Source: Roseibium alexandrii DFL-11
Lineage (GTDB): Bacteria; Pseudomonadota; Alphaproteobacteria; Rhizobiales; Stappiaceae
Direction: 5' to 3'
Assembly: GCF_000158095.2 (NCBI RefSeq)
Contig: NZ_CM011002.1
Span: forward strand, 2,823,203 to 2,887,202
DNA: 64,000 nucleotides
The notes under the pieces were generated by a model, which worked only from the letters and a program-made list of their open reading frames with translations, made no database searches and was not told where the DNA came from. Positions within the stretch are counted from its first letter, which is position 1. Every line of letters starts with the position of its first letter. The translations under genes were made by a program, and so were the position numbers. Below are positions 54,919 to 63,502 of the stretch, in pieces.

Positions 54919-56707
54919 ATTCTGCTGCAGCGTCCGGGTTGGCCGCCTCGGCCGTCTTGCGCGGCGTCACCCGGTGCAGCTTATCCGAACCGGCATACAT
55001 GCCGCCGGATAATTGCTCGGCCAAGCGCTGTTCATCGCGATACCGCACATCTTCCTCAATCTGATCTATCCGATCGAGCGGCGTTCCAAGAGCTTCCAAA
55101 GCGGCCCGGCCGAACACCACACTCGATTCGAACGTTTCGCGGATCTGGAAATCGACGCCCTGCTTCGTGAGATCCATAGCATGGGCCCGGTCGGTGGCAC
55201 GGCAGAAAATCAACGCCTTAGGGAAGTCCTCGCGGATCATCTCGATCGACTGCGCCATCACCTTATCGTTTTCAATGCACATGGCGACAAGAGCCGCATC
55301 TCCGGCGCCCGCAGCTTCCAGGACATCTGCCCGCGTGGCGTCCCCATAATAGACCCTGTAGCCCTGCTTCCGGGCATAGGCGATCCGGTCCGGCCGGTTG
55401 TCGATCGCGGTGATCTCAAGGCCTTCGGAGGTAAGGATTTGTGCAACGACCATGCCGAACCGGCCAAAACCGACGACCAGTACCGTTGGCGTTGCCTCAT
55501 CGAATGTTTCAATGGACGGGTTTTCAACACCACGCGCTTTGGCCCGCGTGGCCAGTACATCCAACCCCAGACAGGCAACCGGGGTTAGAAGCATTGTCAG
55601 AATGACAATCGCATTCAAAAGATTTGCGGTCTCGTAGTCGAAGATCGAATTCACCACGGCCGCGGTGAACAAGACAAATGCAAATTCACCACCTTGCGGA
55701 AGTGTCACGGCAATACGCATGGCATCGGAGTTGCTGGACCCGGTCCCCCGCGACAGCCCCCACAAGAAAAGTCCTTTCACGACCATGACGACCATCACAC
55801 CGCCAGCAATGTAAGCCCAGTTCGCCATGACGAGTGAAAAGTCGAGCGACATACCAACGGCCACGAAGAAGAGGCCCATCAGAAGCGATCGGAATGGTTC
55901 GATATCGGCTTCAAGCGTGTGACGGAAACTCGATTCAGCGAGAAGTACGCCGGCCAAAAACGCGCCCAGCGCCATCGACAGGCCGACCGTATGCATGATC
56001 CCGGCGCTGCCGAGCGCTACCAACAGGGCCGCAGACAGCATCACCTCGCGGGCCCGCGTGGCCGCAAGCAGCAAAAACACCGGCGAAATCAGATATCGCC
56101 CGGTCAGGATAACCGCGGCGACAGCTGACAGAACGATCAGAACTTCCTGTACGATTTCCGCCGTGGTGGATGGCCCCTCTCCGGGCGCCAAAATGGCAAC
56201 CATGGCCAAGAGCGGAACGATGGCAATGTCCTGCAACAACAAGATGCCGAAAGCTCGCTGACCATATTCGGATGAAAGCTGCCCCCGCTCCTGTAAGATC
56301 TGCAGAGCAAAGGCCGTTGAGGACAGCGCGAGGCCGAACCCAGCGACGAGGGCCGCTGATTGGCCCATTCCGGCAAGTTGCGCAAAGCCGAAGAGGCAGA
56401 ACCCGGTCAACATCACCTGCGCTGTGCCAAGGCCGAAGATGTCACGCTTCATGCGCCAAAGTTTTTGGGGATCCAGCTCAAGACCGATGACAAACAACAG
56501 CAGGACGACGCCAAGCTCGGCGACGTGCAGCACATCCTCACCGGAGCCCAGGAGCTGAAGACCATGCGGTCCGATTGCAGCGCCTGCCGCCAGATAGCCC
56601 ACCACGGAGCCGAGGCCGAGACGCTTCGCGATCGGCACCGCCACAACGGTCGCCGACAGAAAGATTATCGCTTCAGCAAATAAGGGAGGCGCACTTTCTG
56701 CTGCCAT
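54917..56707 (-). CDS. Kef-type K+/H+ antiporter (CPA2) with NAD-binding domain
   Basis: A 596-residue inner-membrane antiporter of the KefB/KefC type, which exports K+ and protects against electrophiles. About twelve membrane segments occupy residues 10-385 (LGLALSSTAFALQIL with the ion-binding region, GAFLAGVLLAESSFRH), followed by a TrkA-N/RCK domain beginning TVLVVGFGRFGMVVAQIL (about 410) that binds NAD(H). No KefF/KefG ancillary gene is adjacent; the downstream GST is on the same strand but upstream in transcription. Confidence 0.92.
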   Translation of the reverse strand: MAAESAPPLFAEAIIFLSATVVAVPIAKRLGLGSVVGYLAAGAAIGPHGLQLLGSGEDVLHVAELGVVLLLFVIGLELDPQKLWRMKRDIFGLGTAQVMLTGFCLFGFAQLAGMGQSAALVAGFGLALSSTAFALQILQERGQLSSEYGQRAFGILLLQDIAIVPLLAMVAILAPGEGPSTTAEIVQEVLIVLSAVAAVILTGRYLISPVFLLLAATRAREVMLSAALLVALGSAGIMHTVGLSMALGAFLAGVLLAESSFRHTLEADIEPFRSLLMGLFFVAVGMSLDFSLVMANWAYIAGGVMVVMVVKGLFLWGLSRGTGSSNSDAMRIAVTLPQGGEFAFVLFTAAVVNSIFDYETANLLNAIVILTMLLTPVACLGLDVLATRAKARGVENPSIETFDEATPTVLVVGFGRFGMVVAQILTSEGLEITAIDNRPDRIAYARKQGYRVYYGDATRADVLEAAGAGDAALVAMCIENDKVMAQSIEMIREDFPKALIFCRATDRAHAMDLTKQGVDFQIRETFESSVVFGRAALEALGTPLDRIDQIEEDVRYRDEQRLAEQLSGGMYAGSDKLHRVTPRKTAEAANPDAAAE

Positions 56708-56891
56708 GCTCTCTCCGGCCCTCAGCCTGGTGTTTCATCTTACCCAATTAAACGGCGGAAATCTCGAAAGATTCCTAAACATTTTAGCGATTTGCCGGAA
56801 AGAAACATTGAGATAGGCCAAGGCGGGCAGCTTCTACGGCAAAACCGTGCTGCCAAGCAATCGCCCGACCATCTCCTGCTAAGAAAAGGGG

Positions 56892-57521
56892 TCAGGTGAG
56901 CGGGCTCATCACACCCTTCTGGTAGGCTGGACGTTCCGTCAGTCGTTGGTACCAAGCCGCAAGATACGGCTGGTCCGGACGCTCGAAGTCCATATTGAAC
57001 CAAGCGTAGGCGAGGCTCCCGAGCGGGATGTCGCCAACCCCGCAGGCGTGACCGGACAAATAAGGCTGGTCTTTCAGCAGCGCGTCCACGACCGCAAACT
57101 GAGCGGAACAATGCGCGATGCCATGCGTGATAGCCGCCTGGTCCTTGTCTCCCGGAGCGGTTCGGACCATATTCCAGAACAGGTTTCTGAACGGCATGCC
57201 AAAGGAAAACGTCGTCCAGTCCATCCATTGATCGGCGAGCGCCCAATTGTTCGGATCGTTGGAGACAAATGGCGCAGTGCCATAGGTTTTGGCCAGATAG
57301 CGGCAGATTGCGTTGGATTCAAAAATGGTGAAGTCCCCGTCTTGCAGGCAAGGGATACGGCCATTCGGATTCAGCGCGAGATAATCGGGCGTATCGACAA
57401 CGCCAAAGGCCCCGCCGGCATCGATCTGCTCGTAGTCCAGGCCGAGCTCTTCCAGACACCACAGAACCTTGCGCACATTGGACGAGTTGATCCGTCCCCA
57501 GACGATTATGTCTGACGCCAT
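56892..57521 (-). CDS. Glutathione S-transferase family protein
   Basis: A 209-residue cytoplasmic GST. The thioredoxin-like half begins IIVWGRINSSNVRKVLWCLEELGLDYE, with Ser-13/14 in the active-site position, and contains NPNGRIPCLQDGDFTIFESNAICRYLAKTYG for glutathione binding; the helical half ends with GVGDIPLGSLAYAWF. Substrate unknown. It lies between tldD and the Kef-type gene, all on the minus strand, with 184 bp to the latter, so an operon is uncertain. Confidence 0.9.
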   Translation of the reverse strand: MASDIIVWGRINSSNVRKVLWCLEELGLDYEQIDAGGAFGVVDTPDYLALNPNGRIPCLQDGDFTIFESNAICRYLAKTYGTAPFVSNDPNNWALADQWMDWTTFSFGMPFRNLFWNMVRTAPGDKDQAAITHGIAHCSAQFAVVDALLKDQPYLSGHACGVGDIPLGSLAYAWFNMDFERPDQPYLAAWYQRLTERPAYQKGVMSPLT

Positions 57522-57604
57522 TTCCCTATCACCCTAAATCGAAAACTGCTGGCAAGACTGCCAGCACAAGAGAGGTTTTGTTGCTACTGCGATGCGCCGG
57601 CGAT

Positions 57605-57645
57605 TGCAAAACAAAAAGGGTCTTCAGTGCTTCACTGAAGACCCT
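57605..57645 (-). terminator. Rho-independent terminator after tldD
   Basis: A perfect 13-bp stem AGGGTCTTCAGTG (57617-57629) with 57633-57645 and a 3-base loop. On the minus strand it ends in TTTTTGTTTTG. Confidence 0.92.
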
Positions 57646-57678
57646 ACTTACATTGTTCAGATCGAAGTTGTGGGTCAG

Positions 57679-59103
57679 TTAGACCGCAGTGCCACCCACT
57701 GTCATGGCATTGATCCGCATGGAGGGCTGGCCGACGCCAACCGGGACGCCTTGCCCCTGCTTGCCGCACGTCCCCATACCAGGGTCAAGCTCCATATCAT
57801 TGCCGATCATCTCAACACGGGTCAGAGCATCCGGACCGTTCCCAATCAGCATGGCGCCCTTGACAGGCGCGCCAACCTTGCCGTTTTCGACCTTGTAGGC
57901 CTCCGTGCAGGAGAAGACGAATTTTCCGGATGTGATGTCGACCTGACCACCGCCGAAGGCGACCGCGTAAATTCCGTCCTTCACGGAAGCGAGAATTTCT
58001 TCCGGATCCTTGTCTCCGTTCATCATGACCGTGTTGGTCATACGCGGCATCGGGATGTGGGCGTAGGACTGCCGGCGGCCGTTGCCGGTCGGCTCCATCC
58101 CCATCAATCGGGCATTCTGGCGGTCCTGCATGTAACCGGTCAAAATACCATCCTCGATGAGGGTGGTCCGGGCCGCTGGCGTGCCTTCATCATCGACCGA
58201 CAGAGATCCACGGCGATCCGGGATCGTTCCGTCATCGACAATCGTCACACCAGGTGACGCCACCCGCTCGCCCATCAGACCGGCAAAGGCCGAGGTTTTC
58301 TTGCGGTTGAAGTCGCCTTCCAAGCCGTGACCAACGGCTTCGTGCAGCAAAATGCCCGGCCAGCCTGGCCCAAGGACGACATCCATTTCACCCGCCGGGG
58401 CCGGGATGGCGTCCAGATTGACCAGCGCCTGGCGCAGCGCTTCATCAACACCACCCTGCCAGTTTTCCGTGGTGATGAACCGCTCGAACCCTTCCCGGCC
58501 GCCACACCCGTAAGAGCCGCTTTCCTGACGATCATCATTGCCCGCGACCACGGAGATGCTGAGGCGCACCATCGGGCGGACATCCCGCACAAGATGCCCG
58601 TCGGCACGCAGGATCTCGACCACTTGCCACGACCCGGCAAGCGATGCGGAGACCTGACGCACGCGTGGGTCCTTTGCCCGTGCATAGGCATCGATTTCCT
58701 GCAGAAGTTTGACCTTGTCTTCAAAGCTTGGGCCGCCCAACGGGTTGGCGTCGGTATAGAGCGACAGGTTTGTACGCGCCGGGGCAGCGGCATACGTCCC
58801 GGAATAGCCTTTCGACACAGCACTTACTGCATCGGCCGCACGTTTCAACGCCGCCTCGGAGATGTCCCCTGCATGCGCATAACCGGCCGCTTCTCCAGCC
58901 ACAGCCCGCAAACCGAAGCCTTGCGCGGTGTCGTAGTTGGCGCCTTTCAGACGGCCGTTGTCAAAAACGAGGCCTTCTGTCTGGCGGTATTCAACAAAGA
59001 GCTCGCCATCATCGGCATTGGCCAGCGCTTCCTTGGTGATGCGTCTGGCTGTTTCCAAGCCCAGGCCGGATGTTTCAATCAGATCAGAACTGGACAGAGC
59101 CAT
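57679..59103 (-). CDS. tldD: Metalloprotease TldD
   Basis: TldD and TldE/PmbA form a zinc protease that degrades unfolded peptides, matures microcins and acts on CcdA. The 474-residue product carries the zinc motif HEAVGHGLEGD (HExxxH, about 250-260), present only in the D subunit, and the C-terminal GMGTCGKQGQGVPVGVGQPSMRI stretch of the family. The tldE partner is not in this window. It stands alone, with its own terminator. Confidence 0.96.
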   Translation of the reverse strand: MALSSSDLIETSGLGLETARRITKEALANADDGELFVEYRQTEGLVFDNGRLKGANYDTAQGFGLRAVAGEAAGYAHAGDISEAALKRAADAVSAVSKGYSGTYAAAPARTNLSLYTDANPLGGPSFEDKVKLLQEIDAYARAKDPRVRQVSASLAGSWQVVEILRADGHLVRDVRPMVRLSISVVAGNDDRQESGSYGCGGREGFERFITTENWQGGVDEALRQALVNLDAIPAPAGEMDVVLGPGWPGILLHEAVGHGLEGDFNRKKTSAFAGLMGERVASPGVTIVDDGTIPDRRGSLSVDDEGTPAARTTLIEDGILTGYMQDRQNARLMGMEPTGNGRRQSYAHIPMPRMTNTVMMNGDKDPEEILASVKDGIYAVAFGGGQVDITSGKFVFSCTEAYKVENGKVGAPVKGAMLIGNGPDALTRVEMIGNDMELDPGMGTCGKQGQGVPVGVGQPSMRINAMTVGGTAV

Positions 59104-59389
59104 CAGAGTTTCCTTGTTGATCCAGTGCCGCTGCCAAATACCAGACTCAGCTGATTACCGGGCGGCATGTATGTCTTCTTGAGAACAACATAGGGATTTG
59201 GCGAGGCAAATCACCCCAAAAGCTAAGAAATCCACTTGGCATAATTTTAATATGACTATATTACTCAAGTTTAAGTGGAGATAATTTTTCTGCCACTGAT
59301 CCAGCTGGGCGTCTTCCGAAGGCCCAAGCCAGACCCCCAAAATCCTGAAAAACCGACTGCGGCCTACCCGCAGCAAAGAGGCTTGCGCC

Positions 59390-59614
59390 ATGACTGATCA
59401 GACCGGACGACCGCTGCCGTCCAGCTTAGTTCCATTCAACAACTTGGCCGCAGCCCGTGGAAATGGCTTGCATCCGCGGCTTGCCGAAGCGTTGGCCAAG
59501 ACAGGGTCTGTCTCTGGTCAGCCTCTTCCATCTGAAACTGCCGATAACGTGGTGCGCGTGTGTTTTTCAAGAATTGGAGCGCCTGATCAGAAAACGGGAT
59601 CTGAAAGGTCATGA
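59390..59614 (+). CDS. Small protein of unknown function, first of a coupled pair
   Basis: A 74-residue hydrophilic product (MTDQTGRPLPSSLVPFNN and onward) with no family that I recognise. AGAGG lies 8 bases before the ATG. Its stop overlaps the start of the next small gene by 4 bp (ATGA), which argues that both are real and coupled. The 286 bp upstream is AT-rich around 59240-59290 and probably contains their promoter and that of tldD. Confidence 0.55.
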   Translation: MTDQTGRPLPSSLVPFNNLAAARGNGLHPRLAEALAKTGSVSGQPLPSETADNVVRVCFSRIGAPDQKTGSERS

Positions 59615-59838
59615 ACGGCGTTTTGATCGCCCTTCCTCTGGTCGCATGTCAGCCAAATCTTCTCATCTGCGAGGATCTGTCCGCCTCCCGAGAGTACTGG
59701 GAGGATATGGACGCCTGTCAGATTGCCCGTGAACCCGAAATGGACCGGGCCCGGGACAACCTTCCTGACGAGACCGTTGTCATGTCAAGTTTCCGTTACA
59801 CGATCGCACCGGATGCCCGCACAGCGCCAATTTTCTAG
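59611..59838 (+). CDS. Small protein of unknown function, second of a coupled pair
   Basis: A 75-residue product beginning MNGVLIALPLVACQPN, a hydrophobic start that could be a weak signal sequence, followed by an acidic middle (SREYWEDMDACQIAREPEMDRARDNLPDE). Three Cys at about 13, 20 and 36. AAAGG precedes the ATG within the end of the previous gene. Family and role unknown. Confidence 0.5.
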   Translation: MNGVLIALPLVACQPNLLICEDLSASREYWEDMDACQIAREPEMDRARDNLPDETVVMSSFRYTIAPDARTAPIF

Positions 59839-59944
59839 GTAACATCCTCTCTGCAAACCGGACCGGACTTGCCGAACCCGCCCAATGTGCCATAAACAGG
59901 CGCATGAGGATGTTAAACGTCCGGAACAGAAACATCAGGCCACC

Positions 59945-60166
59945 ATGAACCGTTACGAAAACCCGCGCATCCCGAGCGAAGCCCGCATCCGTTATCTCGA
60001 TGGAGATTATCAGGTTGAGACGCCGGGAACCTTCGTGCGCTGCGCCGTGACGGGCACCGCGATCCCGCTGGATGAGCTGAAATACTGGTCGGTCGAACTG
60101 CAAGAGCCGTATGTCGACGCCCACGCGTCCATGAAACGCTACCTGGAAACGCAGGGCAAAAACTGA
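59945..60166 (+). CDS. DUF2093 protein
   Basis: A 73-residue protein of the alphaproteobacterial DUF2093 family: MNRYENPRIPSEARIRYLDGD, then TPGTFVRCAVTGTAIPLDELKYWSV. Role unknown. I chose ATG 59945, which begins the conserved sequence; the open frame extends 20 codons upstream. It converges on lpxK with 14 bp between stops. Confidence 0.9.
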   Translation: MNRYENPRIPSEARIRYLDGDYQVETPGTFVRCAVTGTAIPLDELKYWSVELQEPYVDAHASMKRYLETQGKN

Positions 60167-60180
60167 GTCCATTCCGAGGG

Positions 60181-61203
60181 TCAAGATTTAAAGGCGCGGT
60201 TCCTCAGGCAGTCCTTGATCAGGGACACCAGCCGGTCCTCCTCCGGGATCTCCATCTGCACATCAAGAACTTCCGCCTTGGCAGCAAGCCAATGGAAGAT
60301 TTCACCACGCTGTGCGGTGATGCGCGCCATGTCCTTTGCCGTGGTGACGAGTTGCAGGCCCTCACGATCGGACACCGTCAATAGTTCACGGGCATCTGCT
60401 TCGCTGAAATCATGGTGATCGGCAAACTCCCGCGACTTTGCCACCTTGTGACCGAGATCAGTGAGGGTCTTGAAGAATTTCTGAGGCCGGCCGATGCCCG
60501 CAAAGGCCAGGAGATTTTGGCCCGAGAGAGCGTTGTTTTCTTCCGGAACGATATGCGCGTGCAGGATAGGCAATCCGCGCCGGCCCGCCAGATGCACGGC
60601 GTCTGCCGCCCGCTCACCTTCTCCGACCAAGACAAGGCAGCCGGCTTTGACGATCTGTTTTTCTGCTGGCGCACGTAACGGTCCGGCCGGAAAGCACAGA
60701 CCATTGCCAAAACCTGTCGCGCAGTCCACCAGGACAAAGCTGAGATCCTTGTGCAAAGACGGGTTCTGGAAACCATCGTCCATCAGGATCATGTCGACCT
60801 GTTGTTTTTCCAGCAATTCAGCTCCGGCCGGACGGTCTGCAGAAATCACTGTTGGCCCAGCTTGCGCCAAAAGCAGTGCTTCGTCGCCAACGTCCGCCGC
60901 AGAGTGTTGTGCCAGGTCAACGAGCACGGGCCCTTTGAGACGCCCACCATAGCCGCGCAACAAAAAACCGGGCGTGTAACCCTCCTTGACCAAACGGTCC
61001 GACAGGCGGAGCGCGAAAGGGGTCTTGCCGGTTCCGCCGGTCACAAAATTGCCGATGCAGATGACCGGCAACGCGCTTCTTGCCTTTGAATGCTGCACCA
61101 TCCGGCGGCCAGCGATGAGGCCATAAATCCAGCCAACAGCGGCAAGGGCGAATGCAGCCGCGCTGCGATTGGGTGTCCACCAGAAATCAGGCGCCTTGCC
61201 CAT
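60181..61203 (-). CDS. lpxK: Tetraacyldisaccharide 4'-kinase
   Basis: Phosphorylates the lipid A disaccharide at the 4' position, at the inner membrane. The 340-residue product has an N-terminal membrane helix (RSAAAFALAAVGWIYGLIAGR), the Walker A GNFVTGGTGKTP (about 52-63), and the catalytic/Mg region ILMDDGFQNPSLHKD (about 135-149) in which Asp residues and His are conserved. Its start overlaps the end of waaA by 17 bp. Confidence 0.96.
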   Translation of the reverse strand: MGKAPDFWWTPNRSAAAFALAAVGWIYGLIAGRRMVQHSKARSALPVICIGNFVTGGTGKTPFALRLSDRLVKEGYTPGFLLRGYGGRLKGPVLVDLAQHSAADVGDEALLLAQAGPTVISADRPAGAELLEKQQVDMILMDDGFQNPSLHKDLSFVLVDCATGFGNGLCFPAGPLRAPAEKQIVKAGCLVLVGEGERAADAVHLAGRRGLPILHAHIVPEENNALSGQNLLAFAGIGRPQKFFKTLTDLGHKVAKSREFADHHDFSEADARELLTVSDREGLQLVTTAKDMARITAQRGEIFHWLAAKAEVLDVQMEIPEEDRLVSLIKDCLRNRAFKS

Positions 61204-62506
61204 CGCCCCTCTCCATCATGTCGGCCTGAGATGCTCCTGCAAGCATGGGCCTCAGAAAATCTGCTGTCCGGGTCAAGGCGCCGCGCCCCATGATGACCAG
61301 GTTCATCGCCCGGTCAACTTGCTCCTTGCGGCTATCAGGGTGGTCCATGAGGCGGGCGATTTCCGAGGCAAGCTCAGGAGGCTCTGCGACCTTTAGAGCT
61401 GCGCCTTGTTCCCAAAGATCCTTGTAAACGGCCCGGGCATTGGCAACCCTTGGCCCTGTGACCAGCGCCGATCCGAGAAGGACTGCTTCGACAGGATTGT
61501 GTCCACCGGCGTCGTTGAATGACCCACCGAGAAATGTCACCGGAGCCAAGCGGTAAAACAACCCCATTTCGCCGAGAGTATCGCCCAAGTAGACCCCGGT
61601 CTCAGCAACCACCGGATCTCCGCAGCTCCGCCGGGCCAAAGCATGACCACTTTCCCTGACAAGTGCTGCCACATCATCGGCGCGGGCCGGGTGGCGGGGA
61701 ACAAGCAGCAGAAGCAAGCCTGGATATTCCTCAAGAAGTCGCGCATGCGCTTTCAGCGCTATTTCATCTTCACCCGGATGCGTGAGGGCCGCCATCCAGA
61801 CCGGGCGATCGCCGATTTGATCGGCAAGCTGGCGGCGGTCATCTTCTTCAGCAGCTGGTTCTGCAGCATCAAACTTTAGATTGCCCGGCATTTCGACGTG
61901 CCGGCATCCGAGCTTCAAGAACCGCTGCTTGTCTGCATCGCTCTGCGCCAGAACGAGATCGAGACACTTGAAGATGTAGCCAGAAGTTTTCGGCGCTTTC
62001 ATCCAGTTTCGCGACGAACTTTCCGACATCCGGCCATTCAGAAGTGCAAACGGGACACCGCGTTGATGCACCTCGTCGAACATGCAGGGCCAAATCTCGG
62101 ATTCCACCACCATGGCCAGATCGGGCCGCCAATGATCCAAAAAGCTCGAAACGCAATCCGGCGTGTCATAGGGCGTGAACTGATGAATACAGTTTTCCGG
62201 CAATCGCTTTTCGGCGAGTTCAGCAGCCGTCACCGTAACACTGGTCAAAAGCACCGAATGGCCGTCGCGTGCGAGCTGTTCGATCAACGGCAAAACAGAC
62301 ATCGTTTCGCCGACGCTGGCAGCGTGGATCCAAACAAGAGATCCCTTTGGCCGCGGCACGCCAGGAACACCGAAGCGCTCACCCTTACGGCCTTCGATTT
62401 CCTTGCCATTTGCAGCGCGCCGCCGGAACAAAAGATGCAGAAGTGGCGTCAATGCCCGTCCAAGGGCCCGGTAAAGCGTCAAGGCGATGGGGCGCCGCTC
62501 AGCCAT
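61187..62506 (-). CDS. waaA: 3-deoxy-D-manno-octulosonic acid (Kdo) transferase
   Basis: Adds Kdo to lipid IVA from CMP-Kdo at the inner membrane. The 439-residue GT-B enzyme has the N-terminal GERFGVPGVPRPKGSLVWIHAASVGE with the catalytic Glu (about 57), the ESEIWPCMFDEV region and the donor-side GGSFNDAGGHNPVEA with a conserved Glu. ATG 62506 follows GGAAGG; a TTG five codons earlier is less likely. It overlaps both neighbours, so the cluster is one operon. Confidence 0.96.
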   Translation of the reverse strand: MAERRPIALTLYRALGRALTPLLHLLFRRRAANGKEIEGRKGERFGVPGVPRPKGSLVWIHAASVGETMSVLPLIEQLARDGHSVLLTSVTVTAAELAEKRLPENCIHQFTPYDTPDCVSSFLDHWRPDLAMVVESEIWPCMFDEVHQRGVPFALLNGRMSESSSRNWMKAPKTSGYIFKCLDLVLAQSDADKQRFLKLGCRHVEMPGNLKFDAAEPAAEEDDRRQLADQIGDRPVWMAALTHPGEDEIALKAHARLLEEYPGLLLLLVPRHPARADDVAALVRESGHALARRSCGDPVVAETGVYLGDTLGEMGLFYRLAPVTFLGGSFNDAGGHNPVEAVLLGSALVTGPRVANARAVYKDLWEQGAALKVAEPPELASEIARLMDHPDSRKEQVDRAMNLVIMGRGALTRTADFLRPMLAGASQADMMERGDGQGA

Positions 62507-63197
62507 TCGGCCTTCCGACAAGCTCGTAGACCCGGCGCGTTGCGGTGTTCAGACCGTCTTCCACTTTCTGGCGGTAGGCCTCAAGTCCTTCATCATCCAT
62601 GTCAGACGGCACCCAGATCAAGTCACCGCCCACAATACCGCCCCGGCCAAAGGGCAAATTAACACTCGCCTTGTCCCAGCTGTTCAGCTCGATGCTGCGG
62701 CTCGTGGCCACGGCGACGGGCAGGATCGGCCTGCCGGAGTGTTTGGCAAGCTGCACAATGCCAACTCCGGAATGCCGGGCGGGACCCTTTGGAACGTCCG
62801 CGGTCATGGCAATGGAGTATCCGTCCTTCAACGCCCTCACCGCCTCGATAAAGCCGCGCATGCCGCCGCGTTTCTTGATTTGGTGCGCAGTCCGCCCGCC
62901 AGAGGCCCGGATCAATCCCATGCCCAGCTTCCGGGCGGCAATTGCATTGATTTCGCCATCCGCGGATTTGGAGATCATTACCTTGGCCGGCCAATGGGGT
63001 GGCCTGGCGAACGGCACCATGAAGTGCTGGCCGTGCCACATGGCCACGATCACAGGCAGGTCCTTGTCCGTGTCTTCGTGGATGGTGACAGGTTCTGTCG
63101 TAAAGCGGTTCGTGTAATAAACCAGCTTCAAATATCCAGCGAGCAGGGAGCCGATTGCCGAAAGAACAAGCGGATGTCGGCCGATGCGTTTTAGCAT
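62499..63197 (-). CDS. Lysophospholipid acyltransferase-like protein (DUF374)
   Basis: A 232-residue DUF374 protein of the lysophospholipid/lipid A acyltransferase superfamily. The acyltransferase motif is present as PVIVAMWHGQHFMVPF (a His-X4-type active site, H about 54) and TADVPKGPARHSGVGIVQLAKHSGRPILPVAVATSRSIELNSWDK for the later motifs. Probably attaches an acyl chain, perhaps the very long chain or a secondary acyl group, to Kdo2-lipid A; inferred from its place directly before waaA. Confidence 0.85.
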   Translation of the reverse strand: MLKRIGRHPLVLSAIGSLLAGYLKLVYYTNRFTTEPVTIHEDTDKDLPVIVAMWHGQHFMVPFARPPHWPAKVMISKSADGEINAIAARKLGMGLIRASGGRTAHQIKKRGGMRGFIEAVRALKDGYSIAMTADVPKGPARHSGVGIVQLAKHSGRPILPVAVATSRSIELNSWDKASVNLPFGRGGIVGGDLIWVPSDMDDEGLEAYRQKVEDGLNTATRRVYELVGRPNG

Positions 63198-63229
63198 TTT
63201 TCTTTTTGCCCAAGTATGGAGCGGCGCCG

Positions 63230-63469
63230 TCAGCTGGCCGTGTCGGGATCCAGCAAGCGGTGCATGTGTACAATGAAGTAGCGCATGTGCGCATTATCGA
63301 CGGTGGCCTGCGCCTTGGCTTTCCAAGCCGTGTAAGCCTCCGCATAATTCGGATAGATCCCGACGATGTCCAGTTCATCCAGATCGCGGAATGTCAGACC
63401 GTCGGGACTTTCCAGTTCGCCGCCGAAGACCAGATGCAGGAGTTGTTTCGGTGCTTCTGTATCGCTCAT
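63230..63469 (-). CDS. DUF4170 protein
   Basis: A 79-residue protein of the alphaproteobacterial DUF4170 family: QLLHLVFGGELESPDGLTFRDLDELDIVGIYPNYAEAYTAWKAKAQ and a C-terminal FIVHMHRLLDPD. Such genes typically lie in the lipid A cluster between a cysQ-like gene and a DUF374 gene, as here. Role unknown. Confidence 0.9.
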   Translation of the reverse strand: MSDTEAPKQLLHLVFGGELESPDGLTFRDLDELDIVGIYPNYAEAYTAWKAKAQATVDNAHMRYFIVHMHRLLDPDTAS

Positions 63470-63502
63470 GAACAGTCCTTGTTTGCCTGGATCCTCGAGG
63501 CT

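Noticed and set aside
56740..57246. A 168-codon minus-strand frame overlapping the GST gene
   Set aside because: It is a frame-shifted shadow of the GST gene, whose own frame has all family motifs.
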